The notes under the pieces: model-generated
The model's database searches: none
What the model was told of the DNA's origin: nothing
Seen by the model: the letters and a program-made list of their open reading frames with translations, nothing else
NCBI GenBank assembly: GCA_015296075.1
Contig: DVDV01000315.1
Coordinates: 1 to 51,805, forward strand
Length of the DNA: 51,805 bases
Direction: 5' to 3'
Source: Leptolyngbyaceae cyanobacterium M33_DOE_097
GTDB lineage: Bacteria; Cyanobacteriota; Cyanobacteriia; Leptolyngbyales; Leptolyngbyaceae
Part shown: piece by piece, positions 18,782-27,898 of the stretch
Layout: the number at the start of each line of letters is the position of its first letter
Numbering within the stretch: position 1 is the first letter of the stretch
Position numbers and translations under genes: made by a program

Positions 18782-19681
18782 ATGTTGGATTGGTTACTTG
18801 AGCCTTTGCAGTACGCCTTCATGCAGCGATCGCTGGTGGTGGCGATTACCGTTGGCATTATTTGCTCGGTCGTGGGTAGCTATTTGATGGTGCAGCGCTT
18901 AGCGTTGTTGGGGGATGCCATTAGCCATTCGCTCTTACCAGGTTTGGCGATCGCCTTTGCGATAGGTGCCAACATTTTTGTCGGTGCCTTTATTGCAGGT
19001 GTGATTAGCACGGTCATCATCGCCTGGATTCATACGCGATCGCCGATAAAAGAAGATGCTGCAATGGGCATCGTTTTTTCTGCCTTTTTTGCGTTGGGCG
19101 TTACTCTGATTACCGTTATCCAAAAAGATAACAAGATTGATCTCAACCACTTTCTATTTGGCAATATTTTAGGCGTCACCTCCGAAGAAGTGCGTGATAC
19201 GGCCATCATTGCTGTGCTTGTGCTTTTAAGCGTCTTTCTTTTGTACAAAGAACTGTTATTTTATAGCTTCGATAGTTTAGGCGCACAGGCCGCAGGGTTG
19301 CCAGTCCATCTGCTCAACTCTGGGTTGATGATTTTGATTGCATTGACCGTTGTTGCCAGCATGAAAGCGGTTGGAGTTATTTTAGTGCTGTCATTGTTGA
19401 TTACGCCGGGGGCGACAGCTTACCTGCTCGTGCCGCGCCTGCACCAGGTCATGTTGCTGGGGGCTGCGATTGGGGTTGTGTCGAGTGTGAGTGGTATGTA
19501 TCTCAGCTATTACTTCAACTTGCCTTCAGGCCCGGCGATTGTGCTGGTTGTCTCAACCCTCTTTTCCCTGGCGTTTTTGCTGAGTCCGACTTATGGAATT
19601 TTGACCAATCCCCAGGCGCGATCGCAAGACAGTTCACCCTTGTTGCGTGAAATTAGAAGCCTGTTTAAGCGAGGCACTTAG
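18782..19681 (+). CDS. mntB: Metal (Mn) ABC transporter permease MntB
   Basis: This 299-residue integral membrane protein of the ABC-3 family has about eight or nine hydrophobic helices and forms the channel of the Mn importer. Family markers include LLGDAISHSLLPGLA near residue 43 and the LLITPGATAYLL segment near 220. It directly follows mntA and is presumably cotranscribed. Confidence 0.92.
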   Translation: MLDWLLEPLQYAFMQRSLVVAITVGIICSVVGSYLMVQRLALLGDAISHSLLPGLAIAFAIGANIFVGAFIAGVISTVIIAWIHTRSPIKEDAAMGIVFSAFFALGVTLITVIQKDNKIDLNHFLFGNILGVTSEEVRDTAIIAVLVLLSVFLLYKELLFYSFDSLGAQAAGLPVHLLNSGLMILIALTVVASMKAVGVILVLSLLITPGATAYLLVPRLHQVMLLGAAIGVVSSVSGMYLSYYFNLPSGPAIVLVVSTLFSLAFLLSPTYGILTNPQARSQDSSPLLREIRSLFKRGT

Positions 19682-19736
19682 AAGCTGTCGTCAGAGGAAT
19701 TCCTTTCACACTTCTGCTATTCTCTTGGTTCTTTAA

Positions 19737-20621
19737 CTACCCGCCCACAAACTGAAGAATCTGCTCAGCTGTAAACTGCGGCTTTTCTAAGTGGGGAATG
19801 TGGCCGCATTCCGGAACCCAAACGAGCTGGCTAGCGGCGATCTTGGCTGCAAACCGCTGAGCATCTTTGGTTCCTAGAATCTGGTCGTTTTCGCCCCACA
19901 AAATCAGCGTTGGGCAAGTAATTTGACTGATTTTGTCGCTGAGAAAGTTGTAGCCACCGCTTTTAGTAAAAGAAATAATTGTTTCACGCCAGCGATCGCA
20001 CGCGAGATGCAACGAACCGCATAACTCTGCATCGGGGGTGACAAATTTTGGATCATAGTACGCCTTAAAGCTGACTGATCGCCGCACTCGGGGGTTACGC
20101 AAAAACTCGGCTGCCAGGTAGCCTAACGGTGGAATCATGAATCGACTTATGTTGGGGCCTGCGGCAAACCCGGCGCTGTCAATCAGCACAAGTTTATGCA
20201 CCGCTTCTGGGTAGGTCAACGCAAAGTCGATCGCAGCCGCCCCTCCCATTGATGCGGCTACCAGCACCATTGGTTCCCCGATCAAGCTTTTCCAGGTGTA
20301 GTAGAGATGCGTTTTGATCGCGTCAGGCGTGAGATTGGTTTGACGAGGGCGATCGCTAAAGCCAAACCCCAGCAGATCAATCGCCCAGGTTGTGTACCGA
20401 GCCGCTAAGCGGGGAAATAAACGGCGAAACTCTAGCAGAGAGCTGTCAAACCCGTGGAGTAAGACAAGGTTTGGTGTTTGAGTGCCTTGGCGCACGAAGG
20501 CGGTGGTAATCGGTTCTGGCAGGAGCGGCGTTGAGATGGGCGATCGCTCAATCAAGCGAACCAGCTCAATTGATTCTGGCTCAGTCAGTTGAGTTATTGC
20601 AGCGGGCAAAAACTCTGCCAT
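19737..20621 (-). CDS. Alpha/beta hydrolase
   Basis: This is an alpha/beta-hydrolase fold enzyme of 294 residues. The oxyanion-hole motif LLHGFDSS lies near 53-60. The nucleophile elbow is VAASMGGA with S124 (Ala replaces the first Gly of G-x-S-x-G). The acid is likely the Asp in WGENDQIL and the base the His in CGHIPHLEKP. Substrate is unknown. It converges on mntB (55-bp gap) and starts 67 bp downstream of the tRNA gene on the same strand. Confidence 0.85.
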   Translation of the reverse strand: MAEFLPAAITQLTEPESIELVRLIERSPISTPLLPEPITTAFVRQGTQTPNLVLLHGFDSSLLEFRRLFPRLAARYTTWAIDLLGFGFSDRPRQTNLTPDAIKTHLYYTWKSLIGEPMVLVAASMGGAAAIDFALTYPEAVHKLVLIDSAGFAAGPNISRFMIPPLGYLAAEFLRNPRVRRSVSFKAYYDPKFVTPDAELCGSLHLACDRWRETIISFTKSGGYNFLSDKISQITCPTLILWGENDQILGTKDAQRFAAKIAASQLVWVPECGHIPHLEKPQFTAEQILQFVGG

Positions 20622-20688
20622 TGTGCCGTTTCCTTTTTTCTCAAAAAGAAAGCTGCCGATTAAAGCAGCTTCGTTAGATAATTTGAAA

Positions 20689-20762
20689 CGGGCTAGGAGG
20701 GATTCGAACCCCCGACACCGTGGTCCGTAGCCACGTGCTCTAGTCCACTGAGCTACAAGCCC
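20689..20762 (-). tRNA. trnR-ACG: tRNA-Arg (anticodon ACG)
   Basis: Read on the minus strand, a complete cloverleaf is visible: acceptor GGGCTTG/CTAGCCC (one T-T mismatch), D-arm GCTC/GAGC, anticodon stem CGTGG/CCACG around loop CTACGGA giving anticodon ACG, a 5-nt variable loop, and T-arm with TTCGAAT. The total is 74 nt including discriminator G; CCA is not encoded. Confidence 0.95.
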
Positions 20763-20796
20763 TTACAAGATTTATATACTAGCACACGAAACGGCA

Positions 20797-21318
20797 ATGA
20801 CGCAAAAGAATTCTGAGACAAATTTAGAAAATTCTGCTTTGAGCCATCTCAATTCTCAAGGAGAGGCCCAGATGGTCGATGTTTCAGAAAAAAAAGCAAC
20901 GGTGCGCCAAGCGATCGCGCAGGGACGGGTGCGGATGGCAGCAGCTACGATGGCGGCGATCGCCCAGGGCAACACTCCCAAAGGCGATGTACTGGGTACC
21001 GCTAGAATTGCGGGCATTATGGCGGCGAAGCAGACCGCTAACCTGATTCCCCTCTGTCATCCCTTGCCGTTGCAGAAGGTTGAGGTTGAAATCACACCTG
21101 CGCCTGATCTACCGGGATACGTGATTCAAGCGACGGTGAAAACAAAAGCGGAGACAGGGGTTGAAATGGAGGCGCTGACAGCAGTATCGGTCGCGGCTTT
21201 AACCCTGTATGACATGGCGAAAGCGATCGAAAAGTCGATTCAGATTGAGGCGATCTTTTTAGTCAGCAAAACAGGGGGTAAGTCAGGCTCGTATCAACAT
21301 CCATCAGCCGTGGATTGA
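20797..21318 (+). CDS. moaC: Cyclic pyranopterin monophosphate synthase MoaC
   Basis: MoaC works with the radical SAM enzyme MoaA to convert GTP to cyclic pyranopterin monophosphate, the first step of molybdenum cofactor synthesis. Family motifs are obvious: MVDVSEK near residue 26, [15 protein letters not shown] in the middle, [16 protein letters not shown] and the C-terminal KTGGKSG. Length (173) is normal apart from a 20-residue N-terminal extension. No other moa/moe genes are in the window. It is divergent from the tRNA-Arg gene, only 34 bp away; a TATACT hexamer lies in the gap. Confidence 0.96.
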   Translation: MTQKNSETNLENSALSHLNSQGEAQMVDVSEKKATVRQAIAQGRVRMAAATMAAIAQGNTPKGDVLGTARIAGIMAAKQTANLIPLCHPLPLQKVEVEITPAPDLPGYVIQATVKTKAETGVEMEALTAVSVAALTLYDMAKAIEKSIQIEAIFLVSKTGGKSGSYQHPSAVD

Positions 21319-21391
21319 CCTGATTTAGCAGAGGGAACACAGGCCACGAAAGCAGCGTCCTTGAGGGAATCCTTGCTATTTAGTTTTGGTT

Positions 21392-22120
21392 ATGTTGAAT
21401 CTTTATCGTTGGCAAACCGGCCCAGCCCTGCTGGTTGCATTTAGCTTCGTGTCAAGCGCGATCGCTCCCCTGACCACCGCTCAGATGGCTTCGGCAAAGC
21501 CTGCCCCCCAGGCGATCGCCCAGCTTTTCCCAGATGATCCCTATCCTCAGCCCTTCCCCGGTGATGAGCCTGAAATCTTTTCGGGTGATGTCCGGCGAAG
21601 TGTAGTGGCAATTCCTGAAGGGACGCGCATCCCGGTGCGATACGAAAAAGCTGAGAAAGTTGTTGTTGCCCGCAACGAAACTTTACCACTAACGCTGGTT
21701 GTCGCTCGTAACATTCGCTCTGCTTCCGGTCAAATGTTGATTCCAGCGGGGAGTGAAGTGCGAGGTGAACTGCAACCAGCCGATGGTGGCTCCCAGTTCA
21801 TTGCAGAAGAGTTGATCTTGACTGACGACACTCGCTACTTCATTGATGCCGCCTCGGATGTGGTAGAAACGACACAAGAAATTCGCCCTGGAATTAATAC
21901 GGGGTCTGTCTTAAAAGGCGCGGCGATCGGGGCTGGAGCCGCAACCATTATTTCAGGGATCACTGGTAAGAAGCGGATCACCCTTGGCAAGATTTTGATT
22001 GGCGCTGGGGTTGGTGCTGCAGGGGGTGCCTTACTTGGTAAGCGGCGCGAAACCGTAGTGGTAATTGAGCCAGACCGCGATCTGGCCTTAACGCTCAATT
22101 CTCGCCTTGCCTTGCAGTAA
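21392..22120 (+). CDS. Secreted or membrane-associated conserved hypothetical protein with glycine-zipper segments
   Basis: This is a protein of about 242 residues with an N-terminal signal peptide. A beta-rich domain follows (about 60-165), starting with VVAIPEGTRIPVRYE and containing an IPAGSEVRGEL motif like TrbI/conjugation-type beta domains. Two Gly/Ala-rich segments (GAAIGAGAATIISG and LIGAGVGAAGGALLG, about 175-220) look like glycine-zipper helices that could insert into a membrane. The ATG at 21392 is preferred over a TTG two codons upstream. Function unknown; it resembles cyanobacterial conserved envelope proteins. A terminator follows. Confidence 0.65.
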   Translation: MLNLYRWQTGPALLVAFSFVSSAIAPLTTAQMASAKPAPQAIAQLFPDDPYPQPFPGDEPEIFSGDVRRSVVAIPEGTRIPVRYEKAEKVVVARNETLPLTLVVARNIRSASGQMLIPAGSEVRGELQPADGGSQFIAEELILTDDTRYFIDAASDVVETTQEIRPGINTGSVLKGAAIGAGAATIISGITGKKRITLGKILIGAGVGAAGGALLGKRRETVVVIEPDRDLALTLNSRLALQ

Positions 22121-22144
22121 GGGGCTGTTTTAAGTCTCAGCGAT

Positions 22145-22194
22145 CGCCCTTTCGGTGTGACATTCGATGAGTCAGGCTGAAAGGGCGGCTTTTA
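22145..22194 (+). terminator. Probable intrinsic terminator
   Basis: CGCCCTTTC (22145-22153) pairs perfectly with GAAAGGGCG (22179-22187) across a 25-nt loop, followed by GCTTTTA. It lies 24 bp after the secreted-protein gene. The loop is long for a terminator. Confidence 0.6.
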
Positions 22195-22315
22195 TGTAGA
22201 AGTCCGCTCTACAAATGGAGGGTGGATCGGGTAGGATCGAGAAAACGTAGCCTCCTTGGCCTGCTAAATCATTAGCCGATAGGATGGCAGTAGAGCTTTT
22301 GCAAATCGGTCTGTC

Positions 22316-22981
22316 ATGCCTTTTAGCGTAAAAGACGAAACGGCTGCACGCACGATCATGTTTCTCTGTGGAGGAACGGCCAGCATCATGCTGCTGAGCT
22401 ACTGGTATGGCGTCTCCTCCCAACCAATAAGGACGGTAGACTCAACCCAACCAGAGCAAACAGCAACGCTTGCGGCGAGCCGCCCAACCCCTAAGACCCA
22501 AGCTGGGTTTTTAGGGTGGCTTACGAGTTTTGGCCGATCCGAACAAGTGCCAAAATCGGGTGAGGCGGTTGCGAGTTCTCTGCCTGCTGTGTCGCCTTTG
22601 CGGTTGGTGGTTGATCTCAGCGATCGCACGGTTTACGTCTATCGCAATGAAGCCAAAATGGCTCAATATCCTCTTGCGGTTGGGCAATCCGGTTGGGAAA
22701 CGCCACTCGGTGAGTTTAAGGTGAACCGAATGAAGCGCAACCCGGTTTGGCGACACCCCATCACCGGAGAGGTGATTCCTTCAGGCGATCGCAATCCGTT
22801 AGGCCGCCATTGGATCGGGTTTACCTCTAATGCCGGGTTTGAAATTGGCTTTCACGGCACCTATCGAGAAGACCTGATTGGGCAAGCGGTTTCTCATGGC
22901 TGCTTGCGGATGCGGAACAAAGATGTTGAAGCTCTTTATCAACAAACAAAAATTGGCACACCCGTTACTGTGCGCCAATAG
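22316..22981 (+). CDS. L,D-transpeptidase (YkuD family)
   Basis: This 221-residue cell-wall enzyme makes or edits 3-3 peptidoglycan cross-links, or attaches proteins, in the periplasm. A membrane anchor or signal helix spans about 12-33, then a linker to about 95, then the YkuD domain (about 98-220). The active site is the SHGCLRM motif with H194 and nucleophile C196; the upstream FHGT supplies the conserved His. It converges on the comFB gene with a 37-bp gap. Confidence 0.93.
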   Translation: MPFSVKDETAARTIMFLCGGTASIMLLSYWYGVSSQPIRTVDSTQPEQTATLAASRPTPKTQAGFLGWLTSFGRSEQVPKSGEAVASSLPAVSPLRLVVDLSDRTVYVYRNEAKMAQYPLAVGQSGWETPLGEFKVNRMKRNPVWRHPITGEVIPSGDRNPLGRHWIGFTSNAGFEIGFHGTYREDLIGQAVSHGCLRMRNKDVEALYQQTKIGTPVTVRQ

Positions 22982-23018
22982 TCCTGATAGTTGAGGTGAT
23001 CTTTGAAAAAACTGAATG

Positions 23019-23570
23019 TTAGTCTCTGCGAGTTGGTTGCGGCTCAAACGAAGGCGCATAAGCTTGCAAGAGAGAGCTGACTTGCGTCAAAATTTCGTCG
23101 CCACTCTTCTTGTTGATGGCTTGCCGCTCTGGGAAAAAGTCGGGATGGTCGAGGCTGCGGGCGATCGCTTCACTTACTTTTTGAGCGATGATGCCCTGTA
23201 ATTCTTCTTTAGCGCGTTGTCGTTGGTAATCAGCTCCTTCTTCGGTTGTGGCGTAGAGGGGGGGGAGGCGATTAAGGGCGTAGGCAGCAATGTCTCCTAA
23301 GTCGAGGGTGCGATCGCTGGTTGCTTCAATTTCGGCTACGCGAGCGATCGCTTCGGTGAGCACCAGTTCTTCCATCACGTTGATGAACTGTTTGCGGGGG
23401 ACAGCCACAACTTCACCAGTCAACAGAGCACCCATGAGGCGATCGAGCGCCATATACTCTTCGATCGACAACTCTGTCGCTGTGTCGCAAATGCGCCCAA
23501 CTTCTGACTCCATAGCTGGGGTCAGGTAGCCATCCTGCAAAGCTTGTTCAACAATTTTTTCAATACTCAT
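23019..23570 (-). CDS. comFB: ComFB-domain protein, probable cyclic-dinucleotide receptor
   Basis: This 183-residue protein has a helical N-terminal segment (about 1-57) and a ComFB domain (late competence protein family, about 58-145) containing FINVMEELVLTEA, the LDLGDIAAYALNRLPPLY core and an E-x2-A-D-Y-Q segment. From published work on cyanobacterial homologues (CdgR of Nostoc/Anabaena and ComFB of Synechocystis), such proteins bind c-di-GMP and influence cell size, natural competence and motility. The N-terminal extension may mediate partner contacts. It stands alone, convergent with the L,D-transpeptidase gene. Confidence 0.88.
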   Translation of the reverse strand: MSIEKIVEQALQDGYLTPAMESEVGRICDTATELSIEEYMALDRLMGALLTGEVVAVPRKQFINVMEELVLTEAIARVAEIEATSDRTLDLGDIAAYALNRLPPLYATTEEGADYQRQRAKEELQGIIAQKVSEAIARSLDHPDFFPERQAINKKSGDEILTQVSSLLQAYAPSFEPQPTRRD

Positions 23571-23701
23571 AATGCCTTCGCTACTTAATCATTAATCGGG
23601 GCTGCTGAAGATTTTGGTGTTCTAGCTGTATCTTTCCCTAGAATTTGTCTGCTGAATCATTTTTAAATGAGATTTCAGATCTGGTAGGAGTTTATGAATG
23701 A

Positions 23702-24577
23702 TTATTCAAATCCTCCTTCACGCCAGGGCACTGGATCCACGGCTAACCCATTGACGTACAGCCCCCAGTGCAAGTGAGGTCCGGTTGCCGTTCCAGTTGA
23801 GCCGATCGCCCCAATAACTTGGCCTGGCTTGACCATCTGCCCTTCTTTTACCAAGATGCGGCTCAAATGCAGGTAAGCAGAAGTGACACCCTGCCCGTGG
23901 TCAATGCCAATAATGTTGCCATTAATTAAGAAGCCATTGCGTTCTAACCCAATCAGGCGCACCACACCCGCAGCTGGTGCAATAACTGGGGAGCCGTACC
24001 CACCAGCGTAGTCAACTCCTCGATGGTAATAGTCTTTGGCTAACACTCCGTTATATTTACGGCGAATTCCATAGGCTCCACTAACGCGTCCCTGATTAGG
24101 ACGTAAAAACTTGCCATTCCAAAATTTTTGCGGGGTAACGAGTTGCTTAAAAGCATTGACTCGCTCAAATTCTGCATCTGAAATGTCGCGATCTTTGCCA
24201 GGGGGCAGCCAAATGGACTGCAACGGAAATTGACGATTTTTCAGGTTGACAGAGAGGGTTTGCGCTTCACCACCAGTCGTTACATCAATCTTGAGGGTGC
24301 CGGGTGAATCAAGAGGAGTGGTTGGTAACAATGCCCGGAAGCGGTTATTGCCCAAATCAAAAGTTTGAAAGACTTGGTTGTTAAGTGTAACAACGGGGGG
24401 CTGCCCAGCAGTTGTATTCTCAGGTTGTACAACGACAGAAAGGGTATCGCCCAATTTTGGATTGGTCGGTGTGATGCGTAATTGCAGAGCATTGGCTTGA
24501 GCCGCGATCGCCCCGATTAAACCACTGATGGCGACACTCAGCACAGGTAATCGAACAAACTTTGATTGCCACTTCAT
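23702..24577 (-). CDS. M23-family (LytM-type) peptidoglycan endopeptidase or amidase activator
   Basis: This 291-residue exported protein has a signal peptide (about 1-30), an N-terminal beta domain (about 31-112) and a C-terminal M23 domain (about 160-285). Zinc ligands appear complete: H185 and D189 (HRGVDYAG), then H268 and H270 (GPHLHWG), with H237 (YLHLS) as catalytic His. It should therefore be an active zinc metallopeptidase cutting peptide cross-bridges of the wall. It is transcribed alone; together with the nearby L,D-transpeptidase it makes this a wall-remodelling neighbourhood. Confidence 0.92.
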   Translation of the reverse strand: MKWQSKFVRLPVLSVAISGLIGAIAAQANALQLRITPTNPKLGDTLSVVVQPENTTAGQPPVVTLNNQVFQTFDLGNNRFRALLPTTPLDSPGTLKIDVTTGGEAQTLSVNLKNRQFPLQSIWLPPGKDRDISDAEFERVNAFKQLVTPQKFWNGKFLRPNQGRVSGAYGIRRKYNGVLAKDYYHRGVDYAGGYGSPVIAPAAGVVRLIGLERNGFLINGNIIGIDHGQGVTSAYLHLSRILVKEGQMVKPGQVIGAIGSTGTATGPHLHWGLYVNGLAVDPVPWREGGFE

Positions 24578-24980
24578 TTAACGACTCTCCTGCACTTTGC
24601 CCAATAGCTTGCGTTCAAATAATCATATAAGGCCACAGAAAGTAAAGCGAACCCGGATATTAATCGCAAATTTTAACGAAATTCAGAATTCGACGCCTGA
24701 TTTCACGACTGCTTTATCAACCAGCATGGAGAGCGCTGAGAAGAGGAACTATCCCCAGGAATTTTCTCCAGTTATATCAAAACTTTTGTTGTGTTCTCAT
24801 GCAAGTTGGATTATTAGAAAACGGTTTTGTCAGGATTTGATGTTGTGACACCGTTTGTTACGGTTGAGTTAAAGCAGCTGTATCGATTGTTGGAGATCGC
24901 GCATCAGTTCCAAATTGCCCGCAAACCCTGAAAAGTTTGTATGCTGAATCTGAGGGATAGAAACATTTATTTAAATTTCC
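24578..24980. other. Intergenic region between divergent M23 peptidase and antiporter genes
   Basis: This 403-bp stretch must contain both divergent promoters. I see no gene, RNA or strong inverted repeat in it. Confidence 0.4.
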
Positions 24981-27317
24981 GTGCAAGAAGATTTTCGACT
25001 GATTGTTGACTTGGTTTCGGTGTTGGCCGCCGCTGCCTGTGGTGGATTGTTAGCTGCCTTGTTAAGACAACCGATTTTATTAGGATATTTAGTCGCTGGG
25101 ATGGTGGTTGGCCCAGCCGGGTTAGGGCTAATCAAAGAATTGGTGCAGGTTGAAACCCTGGCTCAGTTTGGGGTCGCCTTTCTGCTGTTTGCGCTGGGTG
25201 TTGAGTTCTCATTTTCAGAGCTAAATAAAGTCCGAGCGATCAGCTTGGGGGGGGGTGCCATCCAAATTTCCGGCACAATTCTTGTCACCACGCTTGTTGC
25301 TCTAACGGTTGGCTGGGTGACTTCACCCCCCCAAGGCATCTTTTTAGGGGCAATTCTGTCGCTGTCTTCAACGGCTGTTGTCTTAAAGTGCTTGATGGAG
25401 CGCGGCGAGACGAATACGCCTCATGGTCAGGTGATGCTGGGGATGCTGGTGGTGCAAGATCTGGCTTTGGGCCTGATGCTGGCGGTTTTGCCTGCCTTGG
25501 ACAAGCCAGCCGAAGAAATTGGGATTGCGATCGGTTGGGCACTCTTACAAACAGCTTTGATTGCTTTAGGAGCTGTAATCGCCAGTATTTGGGTGATTCC
25601 CCGGTTGTTGCGCTTGCTGGCCCGCACTGAAAGCCGCGAATTGTTCTTGTTGGGAGTGGTTGCTCTCTGTCTGGGTATTGCGCTGTTAACGGAGTACTTG
25701 GGCCTCTCGATCGAGATGGGTGCGTTTGTTGCAGGGTTGATGATCTCTGAAGTAGAGTATGCCGACCAAACGCTGACCTATGTGGAACCGCTGCGCGATA
25801 TTTTTGCCTCGCTGTTCTTTGCGGCGATCGGCATGTTGATCGACCCCGTCTTTCTCTGGAACAATCTGGAGCTGATTTTAGGGCTGGTTACGCTTGCCTT
25901 TATTGGCAAGTTTCTGATTATCACTCCAATCGTGTTGTTATTTCGCTACCCGCTGCGGACGGCAATCACAGCAGGGTTTGGGTTGGCTCAGATTGGAGAA
26001 TTTTCGTTTGTCCTAGCGAGTGAGGGGCAAACGTTGGGGTTGGTGTCGCGTCAGGTTTACCTGTTGATTTTGGGCACGACGGCTGTAACCCTGGTGCTGA
26101 CTCCCTTTGTTTTGCGATTTGTGCCCCAGTTATTTATTTGGGCAGAGGCGGTTCCCTGGCTGAATAAACTGCTGAACCAAACAGATGTCCCACTTGAGAT
26201 CTCTGAGGATTTGCCGCTTAAAGACCATGTCGTGATCTGCGGGTATGGGCGAATTGGCCGCAACATTGTGAAAGTGCTGCGCGACCAAAATTATCCGATT
26301 TTGGTGATTGACCAGTCAGAAGCCCGTGTGCAAGAGTTGCGGGATGCTCAAATCCCCTATATCTATGGCAATGCGGCGAGTCTATACGTTTTGGAAAGGG
26401 CAAGTGTTGAAACTGCCAAAGGGATGGCGATCGCCCTGCCTGACAGCATGAATACGCGCCTCTGCTTAAAGCGATCGCTTGAACTCACTCCTGATTTGGA
26501 TGTTGTGGTGCGAGCAAATCAAGATAAGGACATTGAGCTGCTCTATCAACTGGGTGCTAGAGAAGTGGTGCAACCTGAGTTTGAAGCGAGTTTGGAGTTG
26601 TCATCGCATCTGCTGACCGGACTAGGGTTGCCGTTGCCCATTATTCAGCGGCAGGTGCAGCAGATTCGCGGTTCTCACTACCAGGATTTGCGGACAGAGC
26701 GCACCTCGCAACAAATCTCACGGGAGCTGCAAGAGGCGGCTCAAGCGATGAATAGCCGCTGGTATCCTCTACCAGAAGACTCGCCCTTAGTTGGCATGAC
26801 TTTAGAGGAAACTAACCTTCGACAGTTAACGGGCGTCAGTTTGATGGCAATTAAACGCCCCACTGGTGATGAAATTGATTACCCCGAAGGGAAAGTGATG
26901 TTGCAAGCGAGCGATCGCCTGTTGGTTGTGGGCGAACCAGCCGAACTTGATGCCTTTAACGAGTTAGTCAAAGGTGCAGCCACAATTCCATCTGAGAGTG
27001 CTTCTTGCCAATGGCTGCTGGTGCCTGAGACAAGTGTTGTCGTTGGTAAAACTTTAGCTGAGCTACATATTCACAGCCAGTTTGGGGTGTTAGTGCAAGC
27101 AATTCGACGCGAAGGGAAATTTATTGGCTTTCCGCATGGGGCCAGTGATTTGCAGGCGGGCGATCGCCTCCTGCTGTGTGGTAGTTACTACTCACTGAAC
27201 CAGGCCAGCAAGTGGATCGCGCCGGATGTTTTACCTGATGTTGTGGCTGAGCCAGCGCTAACGGTGAATGCCGTTCCTGCCAGTGGAGATGATGCAACAA
27301 CTCAAAACACAAACTGA
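24981..27317 (+). CDS. Kef/CPA2-type cation:proton antiporter with RCK (TrkA-N/TrkA-C) regulatory domains
   Basis: This 778-residue membrane protein starts with GTG. About 12 or 13 helices (residues 5-390) form a CPA2 exchanger unit. A cytoplasmic TrkA-N Rossmann domain (about 414-530) carries GYGRIG at 421-426 and the acidic end of beta-2 (VIDQ), for NAD(H) or nucleotide binding. Two TrkA-C-like domains follow (about 590-660 and 685-750; each ends in a DRLL-type motif: ASDRLLVVG and AGDRLLLCG). Such proteins move K+ or Na+ against H+ and set cytoplasmic pH and potassium. The second RCK-C copy is an addition to the usual KefB/KefC plan. Confidence 0.9.
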   Translation: MQEDFRLIVDLVSVLAAAACGGLLAALLRQPILLGYLVAGMVVGPAGLGLIKELVQVETLAQFGVAFLLFALGVEFSFSELNKVRAISLGGGAIQISGTILVTTLVALTVGWVTSPPQGIFLGAILSLSSTAVVLKCLMERGETNTPHGQVMLGMLVVQDLALGLMLAVLPALDKPAEEIGIAIGWALLQTALIALGAVIASIWVIPRLLRLLARTESRELFLLGVVALCLGIALLTEYLGLSIEMGAFVAGLMISEVEYADQTLTYVEPLRDIFASLFFAAIGMLIDPVFLWNNLELILGLVTLAFIGKFLIITPIVLLFRYPLRTAITAGFGLAQIGEFSFVLASEGQTLGLVSRQVYLLILGTTAVTLVLTPFVLRFVPQLFIWAEAVPWLNKLLNQTDVPLEISEDLPLKDHVVICGYGRIGRNIVKVLRDQNYPILVIDQSEARVQELRDAQIPYIYGNAASLYVLERASVETAKGMAIALPDSMNTRLCLKRSLELTPDLDVVVRANQDKDIELLYQLGAREVVQPEFEASLELSSHLLTGLGLPLPIIQRQVQQIRGSHYQDLRTERTSQQISRELQEAAQAMNSRWYPLPEDSPLVGMTLEETNLRQLTGVSLMAIKRPTGDEIDYPEGKVMLQASDRLLVVGEPAELDAFNELVKGAATIPSESASCQWLLVPETSVVVGKTLAELHIHSQFGVLVQAIRREGKFIGFPHGASDLQAGDRLLLCGSYYSLNQASKWIAPDVLPDVVAEPALTVNAVPASGDDATTQNTN

Positions 27318-27447
27318 GGCTTGACCGCTTGAGCGTTTGCTCGTCGGCTAACCTGGGTGGGTGAATTGCATTGTTTGACACACTCTGGCAGGCGGATGAT
27401 CAATTTCTGACAAATCTGCCAAAGCGCAAAGCTAATTGCGTGATATT

Positions 27448-27663
27448 TTACATTCTTGGTTTGAGATAGACGATCGCCTGTCGCCAAACGATAGTGATTT
27501 GGTCATACTGGTCAACTAGGCAAATGCAGATGCTATCTTGCCAGCGCACTTTTCCTGCGAGTAGGTCGCCGGTTGATAGTTTCAGTTCAACTTCAGTCCC
27601 TTCTTTGATCAGGGTTTGAATTTGACGAACACTGGGTAGCCCCATTTCAAGTTCCGAAGTCAT
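27448..27663 (-). CDS. hfq: Hfq, cyanobacterial-type short Sm-like protein
   Basis: The 71-residue protein has Sm1 and Sm2 motifs (GLPSVRQIQTLIKEG then EVELKLSTGDLLAGKVRWQD) and a divergent C-terminal strand (TIVWRQAIVYLKPR). The typical proteobacterial KH RNA-contact motif is missing, as in other cyanobacterial Hfq proteins. In Synechocystis, Hfq binds the pilus motor PilB1 and is needed for phototaxis and transformation rather than acting as a general sRNA chaperone. The ATG at 27663 is preferred over an in-frame TTG six codons upstream, in line with family length. It converges on the antiporter gene. Confidence 0.92.
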   Translation of the reverse strand: MTSELEMGLPSVRQIQTLIKEGTEVELKLSTGDLLAGKVRWQDSICICLVDQYDQITIVWRQAIVYLKPRM

Positions 27664-27898
27664 GGCAAAGTTGCTCAACAATTCCCCGTCCAGTTTAGAG
27701 GGAAATCTTTGTCATAGTGAAATAAGAGTCATGACTTGTAAGAAAGTGGCGGCAGCGATGGTTTTTTCTGCTCCAGTTTGTTCAACTTAGGTAGTTGTCT
27801 AAAATGCGATCGCAATTGGCTTCAGGTAAAATCTTCAACTGCTACCGCAAGTCATGCCGCTGACTTTTAGAGCCTGGACATTTTCTTTATCACTTGCT

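Noticed and set aside
24597-24848. Open frame of 83 codons upstream of the antiporter gene
   Set aside because: No ribosome-binding site, no protein-like pattern; sits in a divergent promoter region.
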